Below are positions 23,137 to 31,687 of a DNA stretch of 64,000 nucleotides, one piece after another. Source of the stretch: Streptomyces aquilus (lineage in GTDB: Bacteria > Actinomycetota > Actinomycetes > Streptomycetales > Streptomycetaceae). Each line of letters starts with the position of its first letter. Positions within the stretch are counted from its first letter, which is position 1. The stretch covers positions 3,720,001 to 3,784,000 of the forward strand of contig NZ_CP034463.1 of assembly GCF_003955715.1 (NCBI RefSeq), in the 5' to 3' direction. The notes under the pieces are model-generated. The model was not told where the DNA came from. It did no database searches and saw only the letters and a program-made list of their open reading frames with translations. Position numbers and translations under genes: made by a program.

Positions 23137-25084
23137 TAGGCGCCGGCGCAGCGTTCTTGACAGCAAGAGGCAGCAGCTTCTTGCCGGTCGGCCCGATTTG
23201 TATAGCCGTGTCCATCTGCGGGCACACGCCGCAGTCGAAGCAGGGCGTCCAGCGGCAGTCGTCGACCTCGGTCTCGTCGAGGGCGTCCTGCCAGTCCTCC
23301 CAGAGCCAGTCCTTGTCCAGGCCGGAGTCGAGGTGGTCCCAGGGGAGGACCTCCTCGTAGGTGCGCTCGCGGGTCGTGTACCAGTCGACGTCCACGCCGA
23401 AGGGGGCGAGGGCCTTGTCGGCGCACGCCATCCAGCGGTCGTAGGAGAAGTGCTCGCGCCAGCCGTCGAAGCGGCCGCCGTCCTCGTAGACCGCGCGGAT
23501 GACCGCGCCGATGCGGCGGTCGCCGCGGGACAGCAGGCCCTCGACGATGCCGGGCTTGCCGTCGTGGTAGCGGAAGCCGATCGAGCGGCCGTACTTCTTG
23601 TCGCCGCGGATCTTGTCGCGCAGCTTCTCCAGGCGGGCGTCCGTCTCCTCCGCCGAGAGCTGCGGGGCCCACTGGAACGGGGTGTGCGGCTTGGGGACGA
23701 AACCGCCGATCGAGACCGTGCAGCGGATGTCGTTGGAGCGAGACACCTCACGGCCCTTGGCGATGACGTTCGCGGCCATGTCGGCGATCTGGAGGACGTC
23801 GTCGTCGGTCTCCGTCGGCAGGCCGCACATGAAGTACAGCTTCACCTGGCGCCAGCCGTTGCCGTAGGCCGTCGCGACCGTACGGATGAGGTCCTCTTCC
23901 GAGACCATCTTGTTGATGACCTTGCGCATGCGTTCCGAGCCGCCTTCGGGCGCGAAGGTCAGGCCCGAACGGCGGCCGTTCCTCGTCAGCTCGTTCGCCA
24001 GGTCCACGTTGAAGGCGTCGACGCGGGTGGAGGGGAGCGAGAGGCCGATCTTGTCTTCCTCGTAGCGGTCCGCCAGGCCCTTGGCGATGTCGCCGATCTC
24101 CGAGTGGTCCGCGGAGGACAGGGAGAGGAGGCCGACCTCCTCGAAGCCCGTCGCCTTCAGGCCCTTCTCGACCATCTCGCCGATGCCCGTGATCGAGCGC
24201 TCGCGCACCGGGCGGGTGATCATGCCCGCCTGGCAGAAGCGGCAGCCGCGGGTGCAGCCGCGGAAGATCTCGACCGACATGCGCTCGTGGACCGTCTCGG
24301 CCAGGGGGACGAGGGGCTGCTTGGGGTAGGGCCACTCGTCGAGGTCCATGACCGTGTGCTTGGACACACGCCACGGAACACCCGACTTGTTGGGGACCAC
24401 GCGCGCGATACGGCCGTCGGGGAGGTACTCGACGTCGTAGAACGCCGGGATGTAGACGGAACCCGTCTTCGCTAGGCGGAAGAGGACCTCCTCGCGGCCG
24501 CCCGGCTGTCCCTCCGCCTTCCACTCACGGATGATCCGCGTCATGTCGAGGACGGCCTGCTCGCCGTCGCCGATGATCGCCGCGTCGATGAAGTCCGCGA
24601 TCGGCTCCGGGTTGAAGGCCGCGTGGCCGCCGGCGAGCACGATCGGGTCGTCCAGGCCGCGGTCCTTCGACTCCAGCGGGATGCCGGCCAGGTCCAGCGC
24701 CGTCAGCATGTTCGTGTAGCCCAGCTCCGTGGAGAAGGACAGGCCGAACACGTCGAAGGCCTTCACCGGGCGGTGGCTGTCCACCGTGAACTGCGGGACG
24801 CCGTGCTCCCGCATCAGCGCCTCCAGGTCCGGCCACACGCTGTACGTGCGCTCGGCGAGGACGCCCTCCTGTTCGTTCAGCACCTCGTAGAGGATCATGA
24901 CGCCCTGGTTGGGCAGCCCGACCTCGTAGGCGTCCGGGTACATGAGCGCCCAGCGGACGTCACTGGACTCCCAGGGCTTGACCGTGGAGTTGAGCTCGCC
25001 GCCGACGTACTGGATCGGCTTCTGCACATGCGGGAGCAGAGCTTCGAGCTGCGGGAACACCGACTCGGCGGTTTCGGCTGACAT
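23120..25084 (-). CDS. TIGR03960 B12-binding-domain radical SAM protein
   Basis: 654 residues from ATG 25084 (MSAETAESVFP), with GGAAG six bases upstream; an earlier GTG at 25117 lacks support. The N-terminal cobalamin-binding-like domain (~20-200; GGHAAFNPEPIADF) precedes the radical SAM core with CTRGCRFC (CxxxCxxC) near 264-271. A C-terminal Cys cluster (CFDCGVC) is near 615. Usual partner of TIGR03936, here at 13772. The last 34 residues (from CPQMDTAIQIG) lie in repeat copy 3 and differ in sequence from the displaced original end at 19635-19745. The current tail therefore seems to have been donated by the inserted module, leaving the enzyme intact. Substrate unknown. Confidence 0.93.
   Translation of the reverse strand: MSAETAESVFPQLEALLPHVQKPIQYVGGELNSTVKPWESSDVRWALMYPDAYEVGLPNQGVMILYEVLNEQEGVLAERTYSVWPDLEALMREHGVPQFTVDSHRPVKAFDVFGLSFSTELGYTNMLTALDLAGIPLESKDRGLDDPIVLAGGHAAFNPEPIADFIDAAIIGDGEQAVLDMTRIIREWKAEGQPGGREEVLFRLAKTGSVYIPAFYDVEYLPDGRIARVVPNKSGVPWRVSKHTVMDLDEWPYPKQPLVPLAETVHERMSVEIFRGCTRGCRFCQAGMITRPVRERSITGIGEMVEKGLKATGFEEVGLLSLSSADHSEIGDIAKGLADRYEEDKIGLSLPSTRVDAFNVDLANELTRNGRRSGLTFAPEGGSERMRKVINKMVSEEDLIRTVATAYGNGWRQVKLYFMCGLPTETDDDVLQIADMAANVIAKGREVSRSNDIRCTVSIGGFVPKPHTPFQWAPQLSAEETDARLEKLRDKIRGDKKYGRSIGFRYHDGKPGIVEGLLSRGDRRIGAVIRAVYEDGGRFDGWREHFSYDRWMACADKALAPFGVDVDWYTTRERTYEEVLPWDHLDSGLDKDWLWEDWQDALDETEVDDCRWTPCFDCGVCPQMDTAIQIGPTGKKLLPLAVKNAAPAPSGHVH
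23151..23224 (-). repeat. radical SAM tail repeat, copy 3 (in the functional gene)
   Basis: The copy still joined to the full-length gene. With copy 1 it defines the outer limits of a 3.4-kb insert; homology with copies 1 and 2 ends at the CPQM codons on the right. Candidate attachment site. Confidence 0.8.
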
Positions 25085-25160
25085 CTCGCACTTCCGTGGA
25101 CTGACAGGGGTGACCATCTAGCCTAACGCGAGCGCGGCCACTCCTCGGACGCCCGAAGGG

Positions 25161-26663
25161 TCACAGGTCGTCCGCACCGTCCTTGATCCCGTCCCAGAAC
25201 CCGGGCAGGTCCGCCTCCACGGCCGCCGCCCGCCGCTCCTCCCGCCCGTACAGCAGCCCGTACGTGAACGCGCTCTCCCCCGCCGCGTGCGCCACCGCGG
25301 ACAGCTCGCTCAGGGTTCCGCGGGCCATGACGCTGTCCTGGTGCTCCCCGAGCAGGTTCTGGAGCCCCTTCATGGCCTTGGTCAGGGACTTGGCGGACGC
25401 GCCGAGGGCAGGGGTCGCCGTCTCCGCCGCGTACCGGGTGCGCTTGGTCTTCTTGCGGGCCTCGTGGAGGGCGACGTCCCGGTCGGTGCCGGGCTCCAGC
25501 TCCAGCGCCTGCTCGACGAGCGCGGACACCTTGCCGAAGGACTTCCGTACGGCCTTCGGCAGCACCTTGCCGGGCTTCTTCCCGGCGGCCTTCAGCAGCG
25601 GCGGTTCGGCGAGCACCCCGTCCAGGGCGTCCAGCAGGGCCAGGTAGCGGCGGGAGTCGAGGACGCCGATCAGCCGCGCGCTCGCCCCGCCGGGCCGGTC
25701 GCCCGCCCAGTGGCCCAGCCGCCGCGCGACCGGGCCGTGGACCAGCGTGGCGGGCAGCTCGTCGAGGGCCGCCGTCAGCCGTTCGCTCAGCACCTCCCGG
25801 TCCCGGTCCTCCCCCAGCTCGCCGGCCAGCCACTTCAGGTCCTCACCGATCGGGTCGGTGACCTCCCGGTCCAGGACCTTGCCGTACGACTTGAACGTGC
25901 TGCGCAGCCGGCGCGTGGCGACGCGCATGCTGTGGACGGAGTCCTCGGCGTCCTGGCGCACGGCGGGGTCGAGCTCGACGATCGCGTCCCGCTGGGCGCG
26001 GATGTACGCGAGGACGTGGTCGCCCGCGGTCACCGGGTTGTCGACGGACGCCGGTACGCGCTTCTTCGGGGCGGTCTCCGCCAGGGCACGCGCGAGCTTC
26101 GACGCCGACTTCGAGGGCCGCACCCCCGCCTTGCGCAACCGCTTCTCCACCTGGTCGAGGAAGGCCGGGTCGCCGCCGTCCGCCAGCTCCACCTCCAGCT
26201 CGGTCCACTGGGCGCTGGCGTCGCCCCCGGCGAGCCGCTGGGCGTGCACGGCGTCCACGCTGACCTCGGCGAGCAGCTGCCCGTCGGCGTCCATGAGGTC
26301 GCGCACATCGCGGTCGGAGCGCAGCCGGACCACGGGGACCAGCTCGCTCTCGCGCACCCGGGAGCGGACCAGTCCGGCGAGGGTGTCGGGCAGGGTGTCG
26401 GAGAGGGGCGCCTGGATCTCGTCCCGTACGCCGGGCGCGACGGGGAACTTCAGGTGCCAGCCGGCGTCGTGGCCTCCCGTGCGGCGGCGCAACGTGATCG
26501 AGGACGCTGCGAGGCGTTCGTCATGGGTGTCGTAGTAGGTGGCGTCGAGGTGGGCCACACCTTTGTCGATGACGGCCGCGACCCCGGCGACACCGGTCAG
26601 GTCGGGCAGCCCACTGTCGTCGGACTCGTACTTTCGCTCGATCTCGCGCTTTGTGTCCGCCAT
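25161..26663 (-). CDS. CYTH and CHAD domain protein
   Basis: 500 residues from ATG 26663. Residues 1-200 are a CYTH domain with the diagnostic EIERKYE (ExExK) at 7-13 and further acidic/basic strands (LRRRTGGHDAGWHLKFP). Residues ~215-500 form a CHAD domain: helical, with conserved His and Arg/Lys such as VHSMRVATRRLRSTFKSY and LHEARKKTKRTRYAAE. CYTH folds hydrolyse triphosphates and CHAD domains bind polyphosphate, so this is likely a polyphosphate-associated or short-chain triphosphatase. Monocistronic, 36 bp upstream of the radical SAM start. Confidence 0.92.
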   Translation of the reverse strand: MADTKREIERKYESDDSGLPDLTGVAGVAAVIDKGVAHLDATYYDTHDERLAASSITLRRRTGGHDAGWHLKFPVAPGVRDEIQAPLSDTLPDTLAGLVRSRVRESELVPVVRLRSDRDVRDLMDADGQLLAEVSVDAVHAQRLAGGDASAQWTELEVELADGGDPAFLDQVEKRLRKAGVRPSKSASKLARALAETAPKKRVPASVDNPVTAGDHVLAYIRAQRDAIVELDPAVRQDAEDSVHSMRVATRRLRSTFKSYGKVLDREVTDPIGEDLKWLAGELGEDRDREVLSERLTAALDELPATLVHGPVARRLGHWAGDRPGGASARLIGVLDSRRYLALLDALDGVLAEPPLLKAAGKKPGKVLPKAVRKSFGKVSALVEQALELEPGTDRDVALHEARKKTKRTRYAAETATPALGASAKSLTKAMKGLQNLLGEHQDSVMARGTLSELSAVAHAAGESAFTYGLLYGREERRAAAVEADLPGFWDGIKDGADDL

Positions 26664-26736
26664 GAACCGAATCTAGACCGAGTCGGGGCGGGAGGGCAGA
26701 GGGCACCAGGCCCGAATGCCGAGGAAAAGCCGGGAA

Positions 26737-27345
26737 TCAGGAGGTGAGCAGCGCCCTCATCGCCTCACTGTCCGAGAACGGCGCGTCCTGCGCCGTACGG
26801 GACAGGAGTAGCACGTGGGCGTCCTCGAACTGGTCGTACGACATCGGTTCGGGGCCCTGCCCCACGATCACCACGTTGTGCTCCAGACGCCAGCTGACGT
26901 ACCGCGTGTGGAACCGGGGCTGGCGTATGTCGTGGTGCGGGAGGCCGAGGCGGTCGGTGAAGCGCTGGACGACGGTGGCGTGGTGGGCGTCGAACTCCGG
27001 CCGCCAGGCGCCTTCCTGACTCGTCCAGCCGGGCACGCCGGCCCAGATGTCCTCGTCGAGCAGGCCGCCGTCGACCGTGTAGAGGTAGGCGAAGGGCAGG
27101 TGGAGGGTCCCGTCGCCGTCGGCGGTGACGAAGTGGCCGTGCGGGGTGACATGGGTGGCCTCGGGGACGTCGGGCGTGTCCTCGTACGCCGGCCCGCCGA
27201 CCGCCTCCGACCAGTCCGGCCAGCCGGCCTCACGCAGCCGGGCCGCCACGCTCTCGGCGTCGGTCAGGTCCAGCTCCGCCAGGGCCAGCAGCCGGTCGAC
27301 CAGCTCCTCGTCGACCGGGCACACGGCCACGTACTCCTCGGACAC
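26737..27345 (-). CDS. uncharacterised soluble protein
   Basis: 202 residues from GTG 27345, GGAG five bases upstream. Acidic, no signal or membrane segment. Trp/Tyr-rich central part (YLYTVDGGLLDEDIWAG, SWRLEHNVVIVGQGPEP). Lies between CYTH-CHAD and rodA on the same strand, 21 bp from rodA. I do not recognise a family; it looks like the conserved Streptomyces hypothetical usually found at this site. Confidence 0.8.
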   Translation of the reverse strand: MSEEYVAVCPVDEELVDRLLALAELDLTDAESVAARLREAGWPDWSEAVGGPAYEDTPDVPEATHVTPHGHFVTADGDGTLHLPFAYLYTVDGGLLDEDIWAGVPGWTSQEGAWRPEFDAHHATVVQRFTDRLGLPHHDIRQPRFHTRYVSWRLEHNVVIVGQGPEPMSYDQFEDAHVLLLSRTAQDAPFSDSEAMRALLTS

Positions 27346-27366
27346 TCCGCTCCCCCTGTGACGCCG

Positions 27367-28563
27367 CTAGGCCGACATCGGCCGCTGCACCTTGATCGAC
27401 TGCAAGAGTCCCACCGCGACCCACACGGCGAACATGGAGGTTCCGCCGTAGGACACGAACGGCAGCGGCAGACCGGTGACCGGCATGATGCCCAGCGTCA
27501 TCCCGACGTTCTCGAAGGACTGGAACGCGAACCAGGCCACGATCCCCGCCGCGACGATCGTGCCGTACAGCTCGGTCGTCTCCCGGGCGATCCGGCAGGC
27601 CCGCCACAGCACCACGCCGAGCAGCACGATGATCAGGCCCGCACCGACGAAGCCCAGTTCCTCGCCCGCGACCGTGAAGACGAAGTCCGTCTGCTGCTCG
27701 GGCACGAACTGGCCGGTGGTCTGCGAGCCGTGGAACAGCCCCGCGCCCGTCAGACCCCCCGAACCGATCGCGATCCGCGCCTGGTTGGTGTTGTAGCCGA
27801 CGCCCGCCGGGTCGAGGCTGGGGTTGGCGAACGCGGCGAAGCGGGCGATCTGGTAGTCGTCCAGGATGCCGAGCTGCCAGACGGCGATCGCGCCGATCGC
27901 GCCGGTGCCGAGGAGCCCGAACACCCAGCGGTTGGAGGCGCCGGAGGCGAGCAGCACGCCCAGCACGATGATGACCATGACCATGACCGATCCGAGGTCG
28001 GGCATCAGCATGACGATCAGCATCGGCACGGCGGCCAGGCCCAGCGCCTGGAGCACGGTCCGGTGGTCCGGGTAGGGCTTGTCGCCCGCGTCGACCCGCG
28101 CCGCCAGCAGCATCGCCATGCCCAGGATGATCGTGATCTTCACGAACTCCGAGGGCTGGAGGGAGAAGCCGCCGCCGAGGACGATCCAGGAGTGGGCGCC
28201 GTTGACCGTGGAGCCCAGCGGGGTGAGCACCATGAGGATCAGGAACACCGAGGCGCCGTAGAGGATCGGCACGGCCGTTCGCAACGCCTGGTGGCCCAGC
28301 CACACCGTGCCGATCATCAGGGCGAACCCGATGCCGGTGTTCATGATGTGCCGGATCAGGAAGTAGTACTGGTCGCCCTGGTTGATCTCGGTGCGGTTGC
28401 GGGTCGCCGAGAAGACCAGCAGCGAGCCGATGCCCGACAGCGCGAGCGCCGCGAACAGTATCGGCCAGTCCAGCCGGCGGGCGAGCGAGTCACGGGCGAA
28501 CAGCCGGGTCCAGCCCGCGCGCTCGGGGCCGTACCCGGAGACGGAGAAGCTGTTGCCGGTCAT
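27367..28563 (-). CDS. rodA: SEDS peptidoglycan polymerase RodA/FtsW
   Basis: 398 residues from ATG 28563, which overlaps the mrdA stop as ATGA; an in-frame GTG at 28569 is less likely. Ten membrane helices; SEDS signatures include GAHSWIVLGGGFSLQPSEFVKI and PVTGLPLPFVSYGGTS near the C-terminus. SEDS proteins polymerise lipid II and work with a class B PBP, here encoded immediately upstream. In Streptomyces this paralogue serves spore-wall and shape functions together with Mre proteins. Confidence 0.95.
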   Translation of the reverse strand: MTGNSFSVSGYGPERAGWTRLFARDSLARRLDWPILFAALALSGIGSLLVFSATRNRTEINQGDQYYFLIRHIMNTGIGFALMIGTVWLGHQALRTAVPILYGASVFLILMVLTPLGSTVNGAHSWIVLGGGFSLQPSEFVKITIILGMAMLLAARVDAGDKPYPDHRTVLQALGLAAVPMLIVMLMPDLGSVMVMVIIVLGVLLASGASNRWVFGLLGTGAIGAIAVWQLGILDDYQIARFAAFANPSLDPAGVGYNTNQARIAIGSGGLTGAGLFHGSQTTGQFVPEQQTDFVFTVAGEELGFVGAGLIIVLLGVVLWRACRIARETTELYGTIVAAGIVAWFAFQSFENVGMTLGIMPVTGLPLPFVSYGGTSMFAVWVAVGLLQSIKVQRPMSA

Positions 28564-30815
28564 GTGCACATCCTCCGGCTTCCCCTGCGGCGGCGCCGCC
28601 TGCGGGTGTTGCGGTTGCCGCTCGTCGGCTGCTCGACGGTCGCCGCCAGGGTGGTCTCCTCCGGCTTGGGGGCGCCTTCCTGGCTGACCCGCTGCTGCTT
28701 GGCCGGGTCCTTGGCGACCTTCGGCGACTTGATGGTGCCGTCCGTGCGGACCTTCGGCAGGCTCTTCTGCGGGGTGGGCAGCAGCGCGTTCTTCTTGTTG
28801 ATGGTGCCGTCGTCGGAGACGCCGTACAGCGCGTCGTAGATGTTGCGCACGGCCGGACCCGAGGCGCCGGAGCCCGTACCACCCTGGGAGATCGTCATCA
28901 CGATCGAGTAGTCCTTGGTGTACGTGGCGAACCAGGACGTCGTCTGCTTGCCGTAGACCTCGGCCGTACCCGTCTTGGCGTGCATCGGGATCTTCTCCTG
29001 CGGCCAGCCGACCTGCGCGAAGCGCCAGGCGGCCGTACCGCGGGTGGCCACGCCCGCGAGGGCGTCGTCCATCTTGGCCAGCGTGGTCTTGCTTATCGGC
29101 AGCTTGCCGTGGGACTTGGGCGCGATCTCGTCGACGCTCTTGCCGTCGGCGCTGACGATGGCCTTGCCGACCGTCGGGTTGTACAGGGTGCCGCCGTTGG
29201 AGATCGCCGCGTAGATCGTGGCCATCTGGATCGGGGTGACCATGGTGTCGCCCTGGCCGATGGAGTAGTTGATCTCGTCACCGGCACGCATCTTGTTGCC
29301 TTCGAGGCAGTTCTCGTACGAGATCTTCTCGACGTACGTGCCGTCCTTCTTGCCGGTCTTGCACCAGGCGTCCTTGTTGGCCTCCCAGTACGCCTGCTTC
29401 CACTGGCGGTCGGGGACGCGGCCGGTGACCTCGTTGGGCAGGTCGATGCCGGTGGTCTTGCCGAGGCCGAACTGGTGGGCGGCCTTGAAGAAGTAGTCCT
29501 TCGGCTGGCCCTTCTTCGGGTTGATGCCGCCGTCCCGCTGCCACTCCCTGTGCGCGAGGCCGTAGAAGACGGTGTCGCAGGAGACCTCCAGCGCGCGGCC
29601 GAGGTTGATGGGGCCGAAGTTCTCCGACTCGAAGTTCTTGAAGACCTGGCCGCCGACCGAGTACGAGCTCGTGCACGGGTAGCGGCCGTCGAAGTCGTAG
29701 CCCGCCTCGACGGCGGCGGCCGTGGAGATCACCTTGAAGGTGGAGCCGGGTGCCGACTGGCCCTGGATGGCCCGGTTGAGCAGCGGGTAGTTGGAGTCCT
29801 TGCCCGTCAGCTTCTTGTAGTCCTTGGCGGAGATGCCGCCGACCCAGGCGTTGGGGTCGTAGGTCGGGTTGGAGGCCATGGCGACGATCCGGCCGGTCTT
29901 GGCCTCCATGACGACGACGGCACCGGAGTCCGCCTTGTAGTTCTCGCCGGTGTTGTCGTCGAACTGCTTGCGGGCCTCCTTCATCGCGTCGTTCAACTCG
30001 TACTCCGCGACGCGCTGGACGCGGGAGTCGATGCTGGTGACGAGATTGGCGCCGGGCTGGGCCTCGTCGGCCTCGGCCTGGCCGATCACGCGGCCCAGGT
30101 TGTCCACCTCGTAGCGGGTGACGCCGGCCTTGCCGCGCAGCTCCTTGTCGTACTCACGCTCGAGTCCCGAGCGGCCGACCTGGTCGGAGCGCAGATAGGG
30201 CGAGTCGGTGTCCTGGGCCTTGGTGATCTCCTCGTCGGTGACCGGGGAGAGGTAGCCGAGGACCTGGGCGGTGTTGGCCTTGCCGGGGCTCGGGTAGCGG
30301 CGCACGGCCTCGGGCTCGGCGGTGATGCCGGGGAAGTCCTCGGCGCGCTCGCGGATCTGCAGGGCCTGCTTGGCGGTGGCCTCGTCGGTGATGGGGATGG
30401 GCTGGTACGGCGAGCCGTTCCAGCAGGGTTGCGGGGTCTCGGCGTCGCACAGGCGGACCTTCTGCATGACGTCCTCGGGCTTCATGCCGAGGACCTTGGC
30501 CAGCTTGGTGAGGACGGCCTTGCCGTCGTCCCTCATCTTCAGCAGGTCCGTGCGGGAGGCGGAGACCACCAGCCGGGTCTCGTTGTCCGCGATCGGCACG
30601 CCGCGCGCGTCCAGGATCGAGCCGCGGACGGCGGGCTCGACGACCTGCTGGACGTGGTTGCCGGACGCCTCCTTCGCGTACTCGTCGCCCTCGCGGATCT
30701 GGAGGTACCACAGGCGCCCGCCGAGGGTGCCGAGGAGGGACAGGACGAGGATCTGGATCACGATGAGCCTGATCTGGACCCGTGGGGTCCGACCGGTCTC
30801 GGGGATGTTGGTCAC
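28560..30815 (-). CDS. mrdA: class B penicillin-binding protein 2
   Basis: 751 residues, GTG start at 30815. One N-terminal membrane anchor (IRLIVIQILVLSLLGTLGG, ~17-35), a PBP dimerisation domain, then the transpeptidase. The active-site SAPGSTFK is near 355 (SxxK), and KTGTAEVYG near 613 is the third motif. A Lys/Pro-rich C-terminal tail of ~80 residues ends in an Arg cluster. It cross-links glycan strands made by RodA. Overlaps rodA by 4 bp. The 180-bp gap from mreD may carry a separate promoter. Confidence 0.95.
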   Translation of the reverse strand: MTNIPETGRTPRVQIRLIVIQILVLSLLGTLGGRLWYLQIREGDEYAKEASGNHVQQVVEPAVRGSILDARGVPIADNETRLVVSASRTDLLKMRDDGKAVLTKLAKVLGMKPEDVMQKVRLCDAETPQPCWNGSPYQPIPITDEATAKQALQIRERAEDFPGITAEPEAVRRYPSPGKANTAQVLGYLSPVTDEEITKAQDTDSPYLRSDQVGRSGLEREYDKELRGKAGVTRYEVDNLGRVIGQAEADEAQPGANLVTSIDSRVQRVAEYELNDAMKEARKQFDDNTGENYKADSGAVVVMEAKTGRIVAMASNPTYDPNAWVGGISAKDYKKLTGKDSNYPLLNRAIQGQSAPGSTFKVISTAAAVEAGYDFDGRYPCTSSYSVGGQVFKNFESENFGPINLGRALEVSCDTVFYGLAHREWQRDGGINPKKGQPKDYFFKAAHQFGLGKTTGIDLPNEVTGRVPDRQWKQAYWEANKDAWCKTGKKDGTYVEKISYENCLEGNKMRAGDEINYSIGQGDTMVTPIQMATIYAAISNGGTLYNPTVGKAIVSADGKSVDEIAPKSHGKLPISKTTLAKMDDALAGVATRGTAAWRFAQVGWPQEKIPMHAKTGTAEVYGKQTTSWFATYTKDYSIVMTISQGGTGSGASGPAVRNIYDALYGVSDDGTINKKNALLPTPQKSLPKVRTDGTIKSPKVAKDPAKQQRVSQEGAPKPEETTLAATVEQPTSGNRNTRRRRRRRGSRRMCT

Positions 30816-30996
30816 TGCGGCTGCCGCCCCCTCTCAGTGCGCCGAGTTGTGTGCGCGTACGAATGATGAACGGCTGACCTGTGAGACGGCGTTCCGCCCT
30901 GGCAAACCCGTTCGAGTGATCCATCCACCAGCGCGCTCCGCGCGCGGGCGCCCGAGACGGCCACAGACACCTGATGGGCCCTCAACACACCCGCCC

Positions 30997-31674
30997 TCAC
31001 AGCCGCTTGACCCCCTTGATGCGGCCGACCCGCGCGGTGCGCGTCCGCGCCTTGGTCTTCAGCGAGCCGAGCCCGCCCCGCTGACCGCCGATCTTCAGCC
31101 CCGTCCCGGACGACAGCCACCCCGACGAGATGTCGGTGGCCTTCGCGGCGGAGTTGGTCTCCGCGAGCGGGTCGTTCTCGGCGCGGCGGGCGAGCGCCAT
31201 GATGCCGGGGACGACGAAGGGCGCGAGGAGCAGGTCGTAGAGCGCGGCCGTGAACAGCAGGCTGCCGAGGCCGACATGACGGGCGGCGGTGTCGCCGACG
31301 AGGGCGCCGACACCGGCGTACAGCAGTGTCGTGCCGAGGGCGGCGACGACCACGACGACCATCGGGCCGGTGGCCGACTTCAGGCGGCCGTTCTCCGGCT
31401 TGGCGAGGCCGGCGAGATAGCCGATGACGCACAGCACCAGCGCGTAGCGGCCGGCCGCGTGGTCCGCGGGCGGCGCGAGGTCGGCGAGGAGTCCCGCGCC
31501 GAACCCGACGAGGGCGCCGCCGACATGGCCGTAGACCATGGCGAGGCCCAGGACGGTCAGCAGGAGCACGTCGGGGACGGCGCCCGGCAGATGGAGTCTG
31601 GACAGGACGCTGACCTGGAGGACCAGGGCGACGACGACGAGGGAGGTGGAGAGCAGGATCCGGTTGACACGCAA
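30997..31674 (-). CDS. mreD: rod shape-determining protein MreD
   Basis: 225 residues, TTG start at 31674 with GGAG upstream, 13 bp after mreC. Five to six hydrophobic helices in the first 170 residues, with the family's LLADLAPPADHAAGRYAL turn, then a basic cytosolic tail (TKARTRTARVGRIKGVKRL) longer than in E. coli. MreD links MreC to the elongation machinery in the membrane. Context decides the call, since MreD is poorly conserved. Confidence 0.93.
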   Translation of the reverse strand: MRVNRILLSTSLVVVALVLQVSVLSRLHLPGAVPDVLLLTVLGLAMVYGHVGGALVGFGAGLLADLAPPADHAAGRYALVLCVIGYLAGLAKPENGRLKSATGPMVVVVVAALGTTLLYAGVGALVGDTAARHVGLGSLLFTAALYDLLLAPFVVPGIMALARRAENDPLAETNSAAKATDISSGWLSSGTGLKIGGQRGGLGSLKTKARTRTARVGRIKGVKRL

Positions 31675-31687
31675 GGGGAATCAGCTC

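Noticed and set aside
22205..24475. Plus-strand frame across the array and radical SAM gene
   Set aside because: Antisense shadow; its repeated VLDSKRQQLLAG-like segment is simply the reverse reading of the tail repeat.
30812..30996. Extra gene between mrdA and mreD
   Set aside because: Open frames here are short shadows; the 180-bp gap is better read as a promoter region.
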